Shown piece after piece: positions 41,454 through 51,197 of a stretch of DNA of 64,000 nucleotides. Every line of letters begins with the position of its first letter. Positions within the stretch are counted from its first letter, which is position 1. Both the position numbers and the translations under genes were made by a program. The DNA comes from Bacillus swezeyi (GTDB lineage: Bacteria > Bacillota > Bacilli > Bacillales > Bacillaceae). The DNA lies in assembly GCF_001969815.1 (NCBI RefSeq), contig NZ_MRBK01000017.1, positions 36,310-100,309 on the forward strand, written 5' to 3'. The notes under the pieces were generated by a model. The model was not told the DNA's origin. It did not search any database and saw only the letters and a program-made list of their open reading frames with translations.

Positions 41454-42617
41454 ATGGATTTTAATACAAAACATAACAGACTCGGGACACAATCTGTAAA
41501 GTGGGATTTGACGCAGGAATTGTTCGGCGTTAATGACGCGCTGCCGATGTGGGTGGCCGATATGGATTTCCGCGCACCTCAAGCAGTTATTGACGCGCTT
41601 CAGCAGCGCTTGGAACACGGTGTTTTCGGATATACGTCGGCAAATGCCAAAACGAAAGAAGCTGTCGTCAGCTGGCTCAGCCGCCGCCACGGCTGGGAGA
41701 GCGAACCATCGTCTATCATCTTCAGCCCCGGCATTGTAACGGCGCTGGGCACGGCCGTCCAAGCATTCACTGAGCCGGGAGACAAGGTCATCGTGCAGCC
41801 GCCTGTTTATCCCCCGTTCTTTGACATGGTAACGAAGAACGGACGAACTGTTTTACATAATCCTTTAATTGAAAAAGACGGGCGCTATGAGATGGATTTT
41901 CGCGATCTTGAGAAAAAGCTGAGCGAACCGGATGTGAAGCTGTTCATTCTTTGCAATCCGCATAATCCTTCGGGCCGTTCCTGGACGAGAGAAGAGTTGA
42001 CAAAGCTTGGTGAACTTTGCCTTGACCACGGCATCACAGTCGTTTCCGACGAAATCCATTCGGATTTAATGCTGAATGGAAGGAAGCATACGCCGTTCGC
42101 CTCTATATCACCCGAATTCGCGGAGCTTTCCATCACATGCATCGCTCCGAGCAAGACATTTAATTTGGCAGGGCTTCAGGCATCAGCCATCCTGATTCCC
42201 GATCAGGCAAAGAGGACGGCTTTCACACAAGTGATGCAGCGCCAAGGGCTGCACTCCTTAAACACATTCGCGGTCGCGGCCATTGAGGCGGCTTATTCAA
42301 AAGGCGAACCTTGGCTGGATCATTTAATTCCCTATATTGAACATAACATGGAAGAGGTCCGCCGCTTTTTGGAGAAAGAGCTCCCTGATGTTCAGATGAT
42401 GAAGCCTGATGCTTCATATTTAGCCTGGCTTGACTGCCGGACGCTCGGACTGTCAGATCAGGAAATAAAACGCAAGCTCATTCATAAAGGAAAGCTGATC
42501 CTTGAGTCGGGACCGAAGTACGGCCCAGGCGGAGAAGGATTTGTGAGAATGAATGTCGGATGTTCACTGTCTGTTGTAAAAGACGGGCTGATCCGGTTGA
42601 AAACGGCTTTTTCGTGA
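41454..42617 (+). CDS. patB: PatB, cystathionine beta-lyase (MalY-type aminotransferase fold)
   Basis: A 387-residue PLP enzyme. MalY/PatB features: WDLTQELFGVNDALPMWVADMDF at the N-terminus, FSPGIVTALGTAV, CNPHNPSGRSW, VVSDEIHSDLML and the PLP lysine in CIAPSKTFNLAGLQ; the C-terminal RMNVGCS carries the carboxylate-binding Arg. It splits cystathionine (C-S lyase) in methionine biosynthesis and can release volatile thiols. GAGGTGAGATC precedes the ATG. It occupies the yugD position. Confidence 0.93.
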   Translation: MDFNTKHNRLGTQSVKWDLTQELFGVNDALPMWVADMDFRAPQAVIDALQQRLEHGVFGYTSANAKTKEAVVSWLSRRHGWESEPSSIIFSPGIVTALGTAVQAFTEPGDKVIVQPPVYPPFFDMVTKNGRTVLHNPLIEKDGRYEMDFRDLEKKLSEPDVKLFILCNPHNPSGRSWTREELTKLGELCLDHGITVVSDEIHSDLMLNGRKHTPFASISPEFAELSITCIAPSKTFNLAGLQASAILIPDQAKRTAFTQVMQRQGLHSLNTFAVAAIEAAYSKGEPWLDHLIPYIEHNMEEVRRFLEKELPDVQMMKPDASYLAWLDCRTLGLSDQEIKRKLIHKGKLILESGPKYGPGGEGFVRMNVGCSLSVVKDGLIRLKTAFS

Positions 42618-42643
42618 GCATTCCGGCTATCGCCGGATGCTCT
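42617..42643. terminator. Terminator between patB and small membrane gene
   Basis: GAGCATTCCGGC (42617-42628) pairs with GCCGGATGCTC (42633-42643) with one bulge/mismatch. Serves both convergent genes. Confidence 0.8.
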
Positions 42644-42645
42644 TC

Positions 42646-42843
42646 TTATCGTTTTTGTGGTTCTTGCTTTAATTCCCTTTCAAGCTTTTCCGCTTTTGCA
42701 GCTTCTTTTCTTGAATGTTTGATGATCAGCCGGAATACAAAAAGAGCGATGATAAAGAAAATAGCCAGCGTGATAAAAGAAGGGATATATTCTCTTTTAT
42801 CTTCAGGAAAATAAAGCATAAACTGAATCAGAAGCGGCGCCAT
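42646..42843 (-). CDS. Small single-span membrane protein
   Basis: A 65-residue protein with one membrane segment (about residues 20-41, SFITLAIFFIIALFVFRLII) and a long basic/acidic helical tail (KHSRKEAAKAEKLERELKQ). The ATG at 42843 follows GGGGAGGAA by about 5 bases; the in-frame extension to 42876 covers that site. Unknown function; divergent from kapB. Confidence 0.75.
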   Translation of the reverse strand: MAPLLIQFMLYFPEDKREYIPSFITLAIFFIIALFVFRLIIKHSRKEAAKAEKLERELKQEPQKR

Positions 42844-42906
42844 TTTTCTTCCTCCCCGTTTATTTGTTCTTTCCATTTATTATCATACCATGAGGAGGCA
42901 GACACA

Positions 42907-43293
42907 GTGAATCAGTTTCAAGTCGGAGATAAGGTAAAAGGTTTTTATAAAACAGGCGTGTACATTGGTGAAATTACAGATATCAAGCCGATGCACTATT
43001 TAGTCAAAATTCTCGCCGTTTTGACCCATCCGAAGCAGGGGGATCTCCACCATCCCAAACATGCGGAAGTTCCTTTTTTTCATGAAAGAAAGGCTCTCGC
43101 TTATCGCGAACAGACAAATATTCCGCATCATATGGTGAAGCCGTTCGACGGTGCGGTTCCGAATTACAAGGATTCGCTTCGCGAGGCGCTGAACCGCTTT
43201 AAAGAAAAATTATTAAACGATCCGTCCGATTATGCGGCAAAATCGTTAGAATGTGCTGCCGCACTTGAAAAAGAATATTTTCCAAACAAATAA
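42907..43293 (+). CDS. kapB: KapB, sporulation kinase B-linked lipoprotein-type activator
   Basis: A 128-residue protein starting NQFQVGDKVKGFYKTGVYIGEITDIKP, an SH3-like KapB fold, followed by HPKQGDLHHPKHAEVPFFHERKALAYREQ and a helical C-terminus. In B. subtilis KapB is needed for KinB phosphorelay signalling at sporulation onset. The start is GTG at 42907, 8 bases after GAGGAGG; the longer upstream frame lies over the divergent gene and is not coding. Length equals the B. subtilis protein. No lipobox is visible, so the lipoprotein notion belongs to KinB partners in general rather than to this sequence. Confidence 0.9.
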   Translation: MNQFQVGDKVKGFYKTGVYIGEITDIKPMHYLVKILAVLTHPKQGDLHHPKHAEVPFFHERKALAYREQTNIPHHMVKPFDGAVPNYKDSLREALNRFKEKLLNDPSDYAAKSLECAAALEKEYFPNK

Positions 43294-43324
43294 CCCAATC
43301 TTCTGTTTAAGATTGGGTTTTTTA
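43292..43324. terminator. Terminator of kapB, shared with kapD
   Basis: AACCCAATCTT (43292-43302) pairs exactly with AAGATTGGGTT (43309-43319) and T residues follow on the plus strand. Confidence 0.9.
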
Positions 43325-43939
43325 TGTGGCATGCGGAAATACCTTGGAAAGGTCGACCCGGTCGCCGATCGTCGTCGGTTTTGGATTCTCCAAATACTGT
43401 TTATCCCGTTCAACAAGCTGAAATAATTTATACGTTGTCATGGCGTCATCAAGCGCTTTATGCTGTTTTCCCGTGCCTGAATCTCCATATTCCTCAGCCG
43501 CTTTCCACAAATTTGTCAGCGTTTTGTCGCCAAAGAATTCCTTGTACTCCATAGACAAGTCCCTCATCTCCCCTTTGAACGGAAACGGAACGTGGTTAAA
43601 CATGCAATTTTGCTTTAATACTTTCATATCCATGTTTCCCCATGTAATAATGACGCTGTTTTGCTCTGAATCAAGCTCTCTCAGTTTTTCTATAAAGGAC
43701 TGAAACGGGATGCCTTGATCAACCTGATTTTGGGTAATATTCAAAAATGTTTTGCAGCGCCTCGTTAATTTAGGAAACTTCTTTGGCTTGATATAGCTTG
43801 AAAACGTCTCAACCACCTCATCATTAACCGCCTTTACAATCCCTGCTTCAATGATCTCCGGGAAAAAATTTTGCGGATGATATTTCCCCTCCGGCATTGT
43901 AAATTCAAAATCAATAACAAGTAAGGTGCTTGGATTCAA
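43322..43939 (-). CDS. kapD: KapD, DEDD-family 3'-5' exonuclease, KinB pathway inhibitor
   Basis: A 205-residue exonuclease-fold protein. Exo I motif is VIDFEFT (Asp, Glu), Exo II NMDMKVLK (Asp), Exo III HKALDDAMTTYKL (His, Asp), as in DnaQ/ERI-1-like RNases. In B. subtilis KapD inhibits the KinB route to sporulation. Start is TTG at 43939 with GGTG 6 bases upstream (AGGCAGGTG). It is convergent with kapB and shares its terminator. Confidence 0.9.
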   Translation of the reverse strand: MNPSTLLVIDFEFTMPEGKYHPQNFFPEIIEAGIVKAVNDEVVETFSSYIKPKKFPKLTRRCKTFLNITQNQVDQGIPFQSFIEKLRELDSEQNSVIITWGNMDMKVLKQNCMFNHVPFPFKGEMRDLSMEYKEFFGDKTLTNLWKAAEEYGDSGTGKQHKALDDAMTTYKLFQLVERDKQYLENPKPTTIGDRVDLSKVFPHAT

Positions 43940-44202
43940 TTTTCACACCTGCCTTTCTTATCGCAATATAAAAAACTTTTGGACTGAGGACAGCCGATTT
44001 GGTTTGGTTCAGACCCAAGACCTTTGTTCTGTATGCAAAATCCGTTCATCTTTCTTTTATTATATCATTATATTTCTATATTTAAGCTCATATTTTCTGA
44101 AAATGACGAAAATTCCTTCAAATGCCTGTTTTTCATTCTCTGGAATGCAGGCATTCCATCCTTCTTCCAAATTTCCTTTATAATGAAAATGGAACTCAAT
44201 TT

Positions 44203-45429
44203 TTGAAGAAGGTGATTCACATCTCTGTTCATAAGAAAAACCTTGTCATCATGTGGTTTGCAAATTTTTTTATGGCGGCAAGCTCCACCATGGTTCTTCC
44301 GTTTCTTTCACTCTATATTGAGACGCTCGGCAGCTATCCCGACGGGTTCACGCAAAAATGGAGCGGATATGTTTTTGGCGTCACATTTTTGATGGCTTTT
44401 TTGGTCTCTCCTTTTTGGGGGAGATTCGGCGATAAACACGGCTATAAAAAAATACTGCTGATTACAGGTTCAGGCATCGGAACGAGCATTCTCCTGATGT
44501 CCCTTGTCTCATCTGTATACGAGCTGTTTTTTCTAAGAATGGCAATGGGTCTTGTCACAGGCTTCATCCCTACTTCACTGGCGATGATTTCAGCCCAGAC
44601 GCCGAAAAGAGCAGCTGGCAAAATGCTTGGCACATTGCAGATGGGCACGGTTTCAGGAGGATTATTCGGCCCTTTGCTCGGCGGGCTTCTTGCCGATCAT
44701 GTCGGTTTTACATATACCTTTTTTATCACGGCATTTGTCATTTATGGCGCTGTTCTCCTCGTATTTGCCGGGGTTCGGGAACGGCCGCTGAAATCCAATC
44801 GCGACCGCTCCATCACATACACAAGAAAGCAAGTTCTGCGAACGATTTTAAATCAGCGGCCGCTCATAACAGTCATGATTTTAACGGCCGTCATTCAAGT
44901 GGGAAACTTCAGCATCCAGCCGCTTCTCGCCCTGTATGTCAGTGAGCTGCATGGCACTCAAAACCTCGCATTCTTTTCCGGATTGGCTTTTTCAGCAACC
45001 GGTCTCGGCAGCCTTTTGGCCGCAAGAAAGTGGGGAGCTCTGGGCGACAGATTCGGCCATGGAAAAATATTAGTCATTCTCTCGCTTTCAGCAGCGGTTT
45101 GTTTTATCCCCCAAGGGCTGACATCATCGTATGAAACGCTCGTGGTCTTCAGATTCCTGTTCGGCATCGCCTTAGGCGGAATGATTCCTTGCATCACGGC
45201 ATCCATTCGCCTCCAAGCTCCAGGCTCGATACAGGGGGAAGTGCTTGGGTATAATGTCAGTTTCAGATTTTTGGGCAATGTCATCGGCCCGGTCCTCGGC
45301 GGAATTCTATCAAGCTATTTTGGCATTTCTGCCGCCTTTTACGTAACCGCTTTTCTCTTTTTCAGCGGAGCCTGCCTTTTGCTGTTCCAAAGGTCCCAAC
45401 AAAAGAAATCCGAGGCAAAAGCAAGCTGA
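44203..45429 (+). CDS. yuxJ: YuxJ, major facilitator superfamily transporter
   Basis: An MFS exporter of about 408 residues with 12 predicted spans. The conserved loop 2-3 motif is FWGRFGDKHGYKK; MGLVTGFIPTSLAMISAQTPKRAAGKMLGTLQMGTVSGGLFGPLLGG resembles the multidrug-efflux motif region of YuxJ/MdtG-like pumps. Substrate unknown. The start is uncertain: TTG at 44203 and GTG at 44212 are both plausible; the frame upstream to 44122 is not protein-like. A TATAAT at about 44180-44185 lies only some 20 bases before. In B. subtilis yuxJ is next to pbpD, as here. Confidence 0.82.
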   Translation: MKKVIHISVHKKNLVIMWFANFFMAASSTMVLPFLSLYIETLGSYPDGFTQKWSGYVFGVTFLMAFLVSPFWGRFGDKHGYKKILLITGSGIGTSILLMSLVSSVYELFFLRMAMGLVTGFIPTSLAMISAQTPKRAAGKMLGTLQMGTVSGGLFGPLLGGLLADHVGFTYTFFITAFVIYGAVLLVFAGVRERPLKSNRDRSITYTRKQVLRTILNQRPLITVMILTAVIQVGNFSIQPLLALYVSELHGTQNLAFFSGLAFSATGLGSLLAARKWGALGDRFGHGKILVILSLSAAVCFIPQGLTSSYETLVVFRFLFGIALGGMIPCITASIRLQAPGSIQGEVLGYNVSFRFLGNVIGPVLGGILSSYFGISAAFYVTAFLFFSGACLLLFQRSQQKKSEAKAS

Positions 45430-45528
45430 CAGTATAAAAAACAGCAAATCTATTAAATTATCCTTCTCCATATTCAAAAAAAATGGTACGATATGGCTAG
45501 AATTTTAGCGAAAAGAGAGTGACAAAGA

Positions 45529-47406
45529 GTGACCAAGTTGCGTTCGATTATTGGATGGTTTTTGCTGATTATGTTAATTCCTATATTTGTATATACTTTA
45601 ATGGCCTCAGGTCGGGAAGCCCAAGAAATGAAGCCTCTCGACAAAGTGCTCGATGAAAAAATCAATTTAAAGGATATCGGCCTTGTACAAAACAGCTACA
45701 TGTATGACAGGGACGGAGCCCTGATTTCTGAAATTGTTTCAGATCACCAAAACCGGGTGTTTGTCTCTTATGAAAACATCCCCGAGCATGTTAAGCAGCT
45801 GTTTCTGACTTCGGAAGACCGCCATTTCTTTCACCATAAAGGGTTTGATTTCATCGGGATGGCCAGAGCCGCAGTAGCCAATTTCAAAAAAGGCGGAATT
45901 GATCAGGGAGCAAGCACGATTACACAGCAGCTCTCGCGAAACTTGTATTTGAGCCATGAACGGTCCTTCGACCGGAAGCTGACAGAGCTTCTGTACTCCT
46001 ATCAGCTTGAAAAAAAGCTATCAAAAGAAGAAATTTTCGAGAAATATTTAAATACGATTTATTTTAATAATGGCGTATACGGAATTGGATCTGCATCTTC
46101 TTTTTATTTCAGCAAGCCTCTGAAATCTCTCACCCTTGCTGAAACGGCGTTTATTTGCGCGATTCCTAATAACCCTACATTATATGATCCTTTGAAACAT
46201 TTTGACTACACAAAAACCCGTCAAAAGCGGCTCCTTGAAGGGCTGAAAAAAGCGGGTGTCATTTCTGAAAAAGACTATAAAAAAGCGGTTAAACAAAAAA
46301 TTAAGCTTGATGTAAAAGAAAAGAAGGATGCTTATCCCGATTATGCGACATACGTCGATGATGAATTCACCGAATTGGTTTCCGCTTCTGAAGGGTTTGA
46401 CAAACGGCTGAAAAAGGCAAAAACAAAAGAAGAGAAGAACAAAATCGAAAAAGAGCTTTCAAACCGAATCAGCTCCCTTCTGACAAGCGGAGTTAAAATC
46501 TATACAGCGCTTGATCCCGCCATGCAAAACCGGGTCGTCCAGCAAGTGGAAAGCAGGCTTCCTTATGCAGGTGTACAGGGCGGGGCTGTGGTCATCGACC
46601 ATCAAACCCATCAAATTGTCGCCATGTCAGGCGGAAAAAATTATAAGAAATACGATTTTAACCTGGCTTATCAAGCCCACAGGCAGCCCGGATCATCGAT
46701 CAAACCGCTGCTTGACTACGGACCTTATATTGAAGAAACGGGCGCTACGGCCGGCAGCATGATCGATGCCAGCAGATTTTGCAGCAAGGATTACTGCCCG
46801 AACAACTATAATGAAAAAACATATGGAACCGTGTCGATCAAAACGGCATTTAAAAATTCCTATAATACACCGGCAGTCCGGGCGTTAAACCAAGTCGGCG
46901 TGCAAAAAGGGTTCAGCTATTTAGAGCCGTTCGGCTTTGAAAAAATCGATCCGAAGGACTATCGTCTCCCAGCCGCACTGGGCGGGTTTACGGATGGCTT
47001 TTCACCGCTTGAGATGGCGAACGCTTATACGACGTTTGGCAATGACGGCAGCTACACGCCAAACCATGCGATCACAAAGGTTACGGATTTAAAGGGAAAA
47101 ACGCTTTACAAGTGGAAAGACAAACCGAAACAGGTCTTCAGCCCGCGGACAAACAGCCAATTGCGTGTGCTGATGTCAGCGGTTGTCAAAGAAGGAACCG
47201 GACGAAAAGCCAATTTCAGCGGCGGATATGTCGGAGGCAAGACGGGGACGTCCAACGACTATAGAGACCTGTGGTTTGTCGGATTGACGGATACGTATAC
47301 AATGAGTGTATGGGTTGGAAAAGAGAAAAAAGGCAATGTCGAATTTCTTCATCATGCAGCGCCTCACCTTTTGATATGGAAAGGGACGCTTCAATACGCA
47401 AATTAA
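45529..47406 (+). CDS. pbpD: Penicillin-binding protein 4 (class A, PbpD)
   Basis: A 625-residue bifunctional peptidoglycan synthase. An N-terminal anchor (residues 7-26) is followed by a GT51 glycosyltransferase domain (SEDRHFFHHKGFD with catalytic Glu96, QGASTITQQLSRNLYL, KILNTIYFNNGVYGIG-type block) and a transpeptidase domain with the active-site SSIK of PGSSIKP near residue 388, the SYN motif in NSYNTP and KTGT in GKTGTSNDYRD. It polymerises and cross-links glycan strands outside the membrane. The start is GTG at 45529. yuxK follows after 28 bases, probably in the same transcript. Confidence 0.94.
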   Translation: MTKLRSIIGWFLLIMLIPIFVYTLMASGREAQEMKPLDKVLDEKINLKDIGLVQNSYMYDRDGALISEIVSDHQNRVFVSYENIPEHVKQLFLTSEDRHFFHHKGFDFIGMARAAVANFKKGGIDQGASTITQQLSRNLYLSHERSFDRKLTELLYSYQLEKKLSKEEIFEKYLNTIYFNNGVYGIGSASSFYFSKPLKSLTLAETAFICAIPNNPTLYDPLKHFDYTKTRQKRLLEGLKKAGVISEKDYKKAVKQKIKLDVKEKKDAYPDYATYVDDEFTELVSASEGFDKRLKKAKTKEEKNKIEKELSNRISSLLTSGVKIYTALDPAMQNRVVQQVESRLPYAGVQGGAVVIDHQTHQIVAMSGGKNYKKYDFNLAYQAHRQPGSSIKPLLDYGPYIEETGATAGSMIDASRFCSKDYCPNNYNEKTYGTVSIKTAFKNSYNTPAVRALNQVGVQKGFSYLEPFGFEKIDPKDYRLPAALGGFTDGFSPLEMANAYTTFGNDGSYTPNHAITKVTDLKGKTLYKWKDKPKQVFSPRTNSQLRVLMSAVVKEGTGRKANFSGGYVGGKTGTSNDYRDLWFVGLTDTYTMSVWVGKEKKGNVEFLHHAAPHLLIWKGTLQYAN

Positions 47407-47434
47407 AGTATGAGAAGGGAGAGATCAAGAGCCT

Positions 47435-47842
47435 ATGACGGAAATGCCTGATCGCATCGTTCTTTTTGATGGCGTCTGCAATTTTTGTGACGGAGCTGTT
47501 CAATTCATCATTAAACATGATCCGAAAGGCTTGTTTTCATTCGCTTCTCTGCAATCTGACATCGGCGGGGAGCTGCTCAAGCACTATCAGCTCCCAACCG
47601 ATCATTTTGACAGCTTTATATTGATCAAGGAAGGCCGGGTATACCAAAAATCATCGGCGGCATTGCACGTGTTGAAAAGCCTCCCCGGACTGTGGCGGTC
47701 AGCGGCCGTCTTTTTGATCATTCCCCGGCCGCTTCGGGACGCGGTTTACAGCCTGATCGCGAAAAACCGCTATAAATGGTTTGGCCAAAAAAACGAATGT
47801 ATGATCCCCGGTCCTGATATCAGAAAAAGATTTCTCTCATAA
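47435..47842 (+). CDS. yuxK: YuxK, DCC-family thiol-disulfide oxidoreductase-like protein
   Basis: A 135-residue protein of the DCC family: FDGVCNFCDGAVQFI near the N-terminus holds DxxCxxC, and FASLQSDIGGELL and FILIKEGRVYQKSSAALHVLKSLPG follow. A thioredoxin-like redox role is inferred from the two cysteines. GAAGGGAGAG precedes the ATG. It is downstream of pbpD. Confidence 0.9.
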   Translation: MTEMPDRIVLFDGVCNFCDGAVQFIIKHDPKGLFSFASLQSDIGGELLKHYQLPTDHFDSFILIKEGRVYQKSSAALHVLKSLPGLWRSAAVFLIIPRPLRDAVYSLIAKNRYKWFGQKNECMIPGPDIRKRFLS

Positions 47843-47887
47843 AAAAACCGGAGCCTCTGGACAAGCGTCCATGCTCCGGTTTTTTTG
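47841..47887. terminator. Bidirectional terminator between yuxK and yufK
   Basis: AAAAAAACCGGAGC pairs with GCTCCGGTTTTTTT around a 20-base loop; tracts of A and T on both sides. Confidence 0.9.
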
Positions 47888-47899
47888 CCCCCCGGCCTC

Positions 47900-48457
47900 T
47901 TATACAGGCAAGCTGGCCATGATGCTGTTGTAAAGCTTGATGATGATATAGATCGTACCGATCATAAATGTAAACCAAAACAGCAGCTGAAACATAATGA
48001 AACCGATTAATGAAAAATATGAAAGCGTACCGTGGATCGTATACACGATAAAAACAAGGTAGGCAAGCGTCGCCAGCAGAAAAACCGCTGCAATACCCAA
48101 GGGATATTGGACAAAAATAAAGGATAAAAGGCTCGCGCCAAGATAAACCAAGGAGCCGATCCTCATTTTTTTCAAGTTTGCTCCTTCAGGATCTTTGGCA
48201 AAAAACAAAAGTGAGAGCTCTGTCACAGTATTGGCGATGAGCTTAAGCGCTGAAAACACCATAAAAAAAATCAGCGCAAACACTATAAACAAAGCCATTC
48301 TGATGCCGCCCTCAGAAAAAAATTCGAGCATTCCTTCATAAATGCCGAGAGAAGACAGCATCTCCATGGCGTACATTACGGAAGAGATGGCCAATGATGA
48401 ACTAAAGAGCAGAATTGCAAAAAACGGAAAGAAACCTGTTATATACGTATTTTTCAT
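47900..48457 (-). CDS. yufK: YufK membrane protein
   Basis: A 185-residue integral membrane protein with about five spans (near 8-30, 50-75, 101-122, 124-145, 153-175). The family role is unknown. The start ATG 48457 is 9 bases after AAAGGG; an in-frame extension upstream to 48520 has no site. Size matches B. subtilis YufK and the gene lies, as there, between yuxK and the divergent malK. Confidence 0.82.
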   Translation of the reverse strand: MKNTYITGFFPFFAILLFSSSLAISSVMYAMEMLSSLGIYEGMLEFFSEGGIRMALFIVFALIFFMVFSALKLIANTVTELSLLFFAKDPEGANLKKMRIGSLVYLGASLLSFIFVQYPLGIAAVFLLATLAYLVFIVYTIHGTLSYFSLIGFIMFQLLFWFTFMIGTIYIIIKLYNSIMASLPV

Positions 48458-48642
48458 AAAAAAAAACCCTTTCTGATATGTTCCATCATTCATTATGTAC
48501 GACTTAGTACCTGTTGACAAGAATATTTTCCATATTTTTATTTCGATGATCTATCAGAGAAGATGCTGGATTCTTCACAAATTCGCCATTTCCCTGTAAA
48601 GTATTACTTGTTGACTAATCAATAGATCGCGAGGAATCGCCA

Positions 48643-50244
48643 TTGAAAAAAACATTAAAACTGCAGACCCGGCTGACGATATTTGTCTGTGTCGTCGTCT
48701 TCATCTCTTTATTGATCACTTTTTTTATGATGGGAGCTGAAACTGCAAGAGATATACGGGAGCAGGAGCAGACGATTGCGCTCCAGACAGCGGAGATGGT
48801 CGCTGAAGCTCCGATAACAGCACAGTCGCTTGAAAGCGGCGAATACAAAGAACTGCAACATTACACAGGCCGCGTTCAAAAGGTGACAAAGACCGAATTT
48901 GTCGTTGTCATGGATATGAACAGCATTCGAAAAACCCATCCCGATCCGGATAAAATCGGAAAGAAATTTGCGGGCGGAGATGAAAAAGAGGTACTGAAAG
49001 GACATCAGCATATCAGTACGGCAAAAGGCACGCTCGGAGAATCTCTGAGGGCTTTCGTCCCCGTCTATAATGAAAAGGGAACTCAAGTCGGCGCTGTCGC
49101 GGTCGGCATCACCCTTCATGAAATCGAACAGATCATCGAGCAAAACCTCCGCCCTTTATATACGGTCATTGTCCTCAGCATCTGTGCCGGCGTCATCGGT
49201 GCTGTCATCGTGGCAAGAAAAGTGAAAACGATCATGTTTGGCATGGAGCCGTATGAAATTGCGACATTGCTGAACGAACGGAGCGCGATGCTTGAATCGA
49301 CGAAAGAAGGAATTCTAGCCGTCGACCGAATCGGCAGAATCAAGCTTGCCAATGCGGAAGCAAAACGCCTCTTCAAAAAAATGGGGATCGATGAAAATCC
49401 GATTAATCGTGATGTAGGCGAACTTCTGCCAAACAGCAGGCTGAAACAAGTCATCGAAACACAGAATCCGGTAAATGACAGGGATGTCAGAATCAATGGG
49501 CTTGAGCTTGTCTTCAACGAGGTTCCGATTCACTTAAAAAAAGGAAACATTGTCGGAGCGATTGCTACATTTCGTGATAAAACGGAGGTCAAACACTTAG
49601 CTGAACAGCTGTCTGGTGTTAAAATGTACGCAAACGCGCTAAGGGCGCAATCCCACGAATTCATGAACAAACTGCATGTCATTCTTGGGCTCGTCCAATT
49701 AAAAAATTATGATGAGCTTGGGAACTATATAAAAGACATCGCGATTGATCAGCAGGCTGAAACGAGCGAAATCATCAACCACATTAAGAATTCTGTACTT
49801 GCCGGCTTTTTGCTCGGCAAGCAAAGCTATATTAGAGAACAGGGAGCCGTCTTGGAAGTCCATTGCAGCACAAGGATTCCAAACACAGCAAACCAAGCGG
49901 TGATCCACGACCTCATCACCGTCATCGGAAATTTGCTCAACAATGCTTTGGACGCCGTCTCTTCTTCTGATAAAAAGAACATTTCAATATCATTTCGGTA
50001 CCATGACGGTCAGCTTGATATTGAAGTTACAGATACGGGAATCGGCATTTCAACAGAAGATCAGCAGAAAATGTTTGATCAAGGCTTTTCAACAAAAGGT
50101 TCCAACCGGGGATTCGGGCTTTATTTTGTCGAACAAAGCCTTGAAAATTTAAATGGACATATTGTCGTGACGAGCGAAAAAAATGAAGGAACGACATTCA
50201 GTCTCCGCATTCCGTACGAACCAAAGGAGGATGACTATGATTGA
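48643..50244 (+). CDS. malK: MalK, CitA/DcuS-type sensor histidine kinase for malate
   Basis: A 533-residue sensor kinase. Span 1 (about 12-32), an extracellular PAS-like (PDC) sensor (33-170, with [27 protein letters not shown]), span 2 (about 172-193), a cytoplasmic PAS (about 210-320) and a SpoOB-type kinase core: [21 protein letters not shown] contains the phosphorylated His, and the ATPase has [15 protein letters not shown] and GFGLY. In B. subtilis MalK (YufL) senses extracellular malate and activates MalR. TTG start with GAGGA 6-7 bases upstream. It overlaps malR by 8 bases. Confidence 0.93.
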   Translation: MKKTLKLQTRLTIFVCVVVFISLLITFFMMGAETARDIREQEQTIALQTAEMVAEAPITAQSLESGEYKELQHYTGRVQKVTKTEFVVVMDMNSIRKTHPDPDKIGKKFAGGDEKEVLKGHQHISTAKGTLGESLRAFVPVYNEKGTQVGAVAVGITLHEIEQIIEQNLRPLYTVIVLSICAGVIGAVIVARKVKTIMFGMEPYEIATLLNERSAMLESTKEGILAVDRIGRIKLANAEAKRLFKKMGIDENPINRDVGELLPNSRLKQVIETQNPVNDRDVRINGLELVFNEVPIHLKKGNIVGAIATFRDKTEVKHLAEQLSGVKMYANALRAQSHEFMNKLHVILGLVQLKNYDELGNYIKDIAIDQQAETSEIINHIKNSVLAGFLLGKQSYIREQGAVLEVHCSTRIPNTANQAVIHDLITVIGNLLNNALDAVSSSDKKNISISFRYHDGQLDIEVTDTGIGISTEDQQKMFDQGFSTKGSNRGFGLYFVEQSLENLNGHIVVTSEKNEGTTFSLRIPYEPKEDDYD

Positions 50245-50944
50245 TGTATTAATCGTTGAAGACGACCCAATGGTCAGAGAGCTGAATAAGCGCTACCTCA
50301 GTCAAATAGACGGATTTCAGCTGAAGGGGATTGCCGCTTCTTTTCAGGAGGCGGTCTCTTTTCTAAGAGAGCAGCGCATCGACCTGATCCTGCTTGACAT
50401 TTATATGCCTGGCAGGAACGGAGTCGAGCTGTTAACAGAAATCCGGCGCCAAAACCAGTCAGTCGATGTCATTGTCATATCGGCCGCAAGCGAAATGGAT
50501 GTTGTGCAAAAAACGCTGCGCTTCGGAGCAGTTGATTACTTAATCAAGCCGTTTGAATTTGAACGTTTTCAAACCGCCCTCACCGATTACAAGCGGAAAC
50601 AGCAAATCTATTCAAGCAATCGGAATATCAGTCAAAAAGAGCTGGACTTCGAGCTTTTCCAAAAAAAACGTGCGCCTGAAAAAGTGCACTTGCCAAAGGG
50701 GCTCACAAAAAGCACGCTGAAGCTTATTTGGTCAAGCATCAGATCGTTTGACAGCCTGACATTCACGACCGAGGATTTAGCCAATCACACGGAAATTTCT
50801 CAAGTATCAATCCGCAAATATTTGAAGTTTCTCGAGGAAATCGAAGTGCTTAACGTGGAAATGGCCTACGGGACCATCGGAAGGCCCGTTTTCCAATATA
50901 AATTAAATACAAACGACATGAACGTGATCAACCAATATTTATAA
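50237..50944 (+). CDS. malR: MalR, response regulator of malate utilisation
   Basis: A 235-residue response regulator: receiver domain (1-120) with acidic pocket EDD at 8-10 and phosphorylation site Asp54 in [10 protein letters not shown], conserved Lys in [12 protein letters not shown], and a C-terminal CitB/DcuR-type helix-turn-helix ([24 protein letters not shown]). It activates malate transport genes such as maeN, which is in this window. AAAGGAGG lies 6 bases before the ATG; the upstream frame is inside malK. Confidence 0.93.
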   Translation: MIDVLIVEDDPMVRELNKRYLSQIDGFQLKGIAASFQEAVSFLREQRIDLILLDIYMPGRNGVELLTEIRRQNQSVDVIVISAASEMDVVQKTLRFGAVDYLIKPFEFERFQTALTDYKRKQQIYSSNRNISQKELDFELFQKKRAPEKVHLPKGLTKSTLKLIWSSIRSFDSLTFTTEDLANHTEISQVSIRKYLKFLEEIEVLNVEMAYGTIGRPVFQYKLNTNDMNVINQYL

Positions 50945-50985
50945 AAACTCCCTCCCCTTCTGCTGCTTTGGAAGGGGGGGTTTTT
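50944..50985 (+). terminator. Terminator of malK-malR
   Basis: CTCCCTCCCCTTC pairs with GAAGGGGGGG followed by five T residues, directly after the malR stop. Confidence 0.8.
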
Positions 50986-50986
50986 C

Positions 50987-51159
50987 ACAAGCCAAGGATT
51001 TATCGCACTTGCCGCCCTCTTATTCGGAAAATGGCATTTGATCGGTGCAGTGTTTGAGCATTATCGGGTCCATGCGCCCCTTTGCCCTTACGTCTAACGA
51101 TTTTCGCGCCTGCCGGTTTTATCGGCGGAGCAGATGCGCCGAGAGCGGTAATAGATTAA
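50987..51159 (+). pseudogene. Decayed 3' end of nupQ (nucleoside ABC permease)
   Basis: Directly after the malR terminator the plus strand reads QGFIALAALLFGKWHLIGAV, the well-conserved block near the end of BmpA-type nucleoside/sugar ABC permeases (NupQ/YufQ). A frame change follows, and the second frame reads LTIFAPAGFIGGADAPRAVID and then TAA, resembling the family C-terminus. About 80-100 residues' worth of sequence between the two is missing or scrambled. In B. subtilis the nupNOPQ guanosine transporter operon lies exactly between malR and maeN, so this is its scar. Confidence 0.75.
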
Positions 51160-51161
51160 TG

Positions 51162-51197
51162 GAATAAGAGAGCAGCCATGCTCTCTTATTCTTTTTT
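51162..51197 (+). terminator. Surviving terminator of the lost nup operon
   Basis: GAATAAGAGAGC (51162-51173) pairs exactly with GCTCTCTTATTC (51180-51191) and TTTTTT follows. It lies 2 bases after the remnant stop. From here to 51,385 there is no gene; there are inverted repeats (TACCA/TGGTA near 51,248-51,263; ATTAAA/TTTAAT near 51,330-51,346) that may belong to the pssA promoter. Confidence 0.85.
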
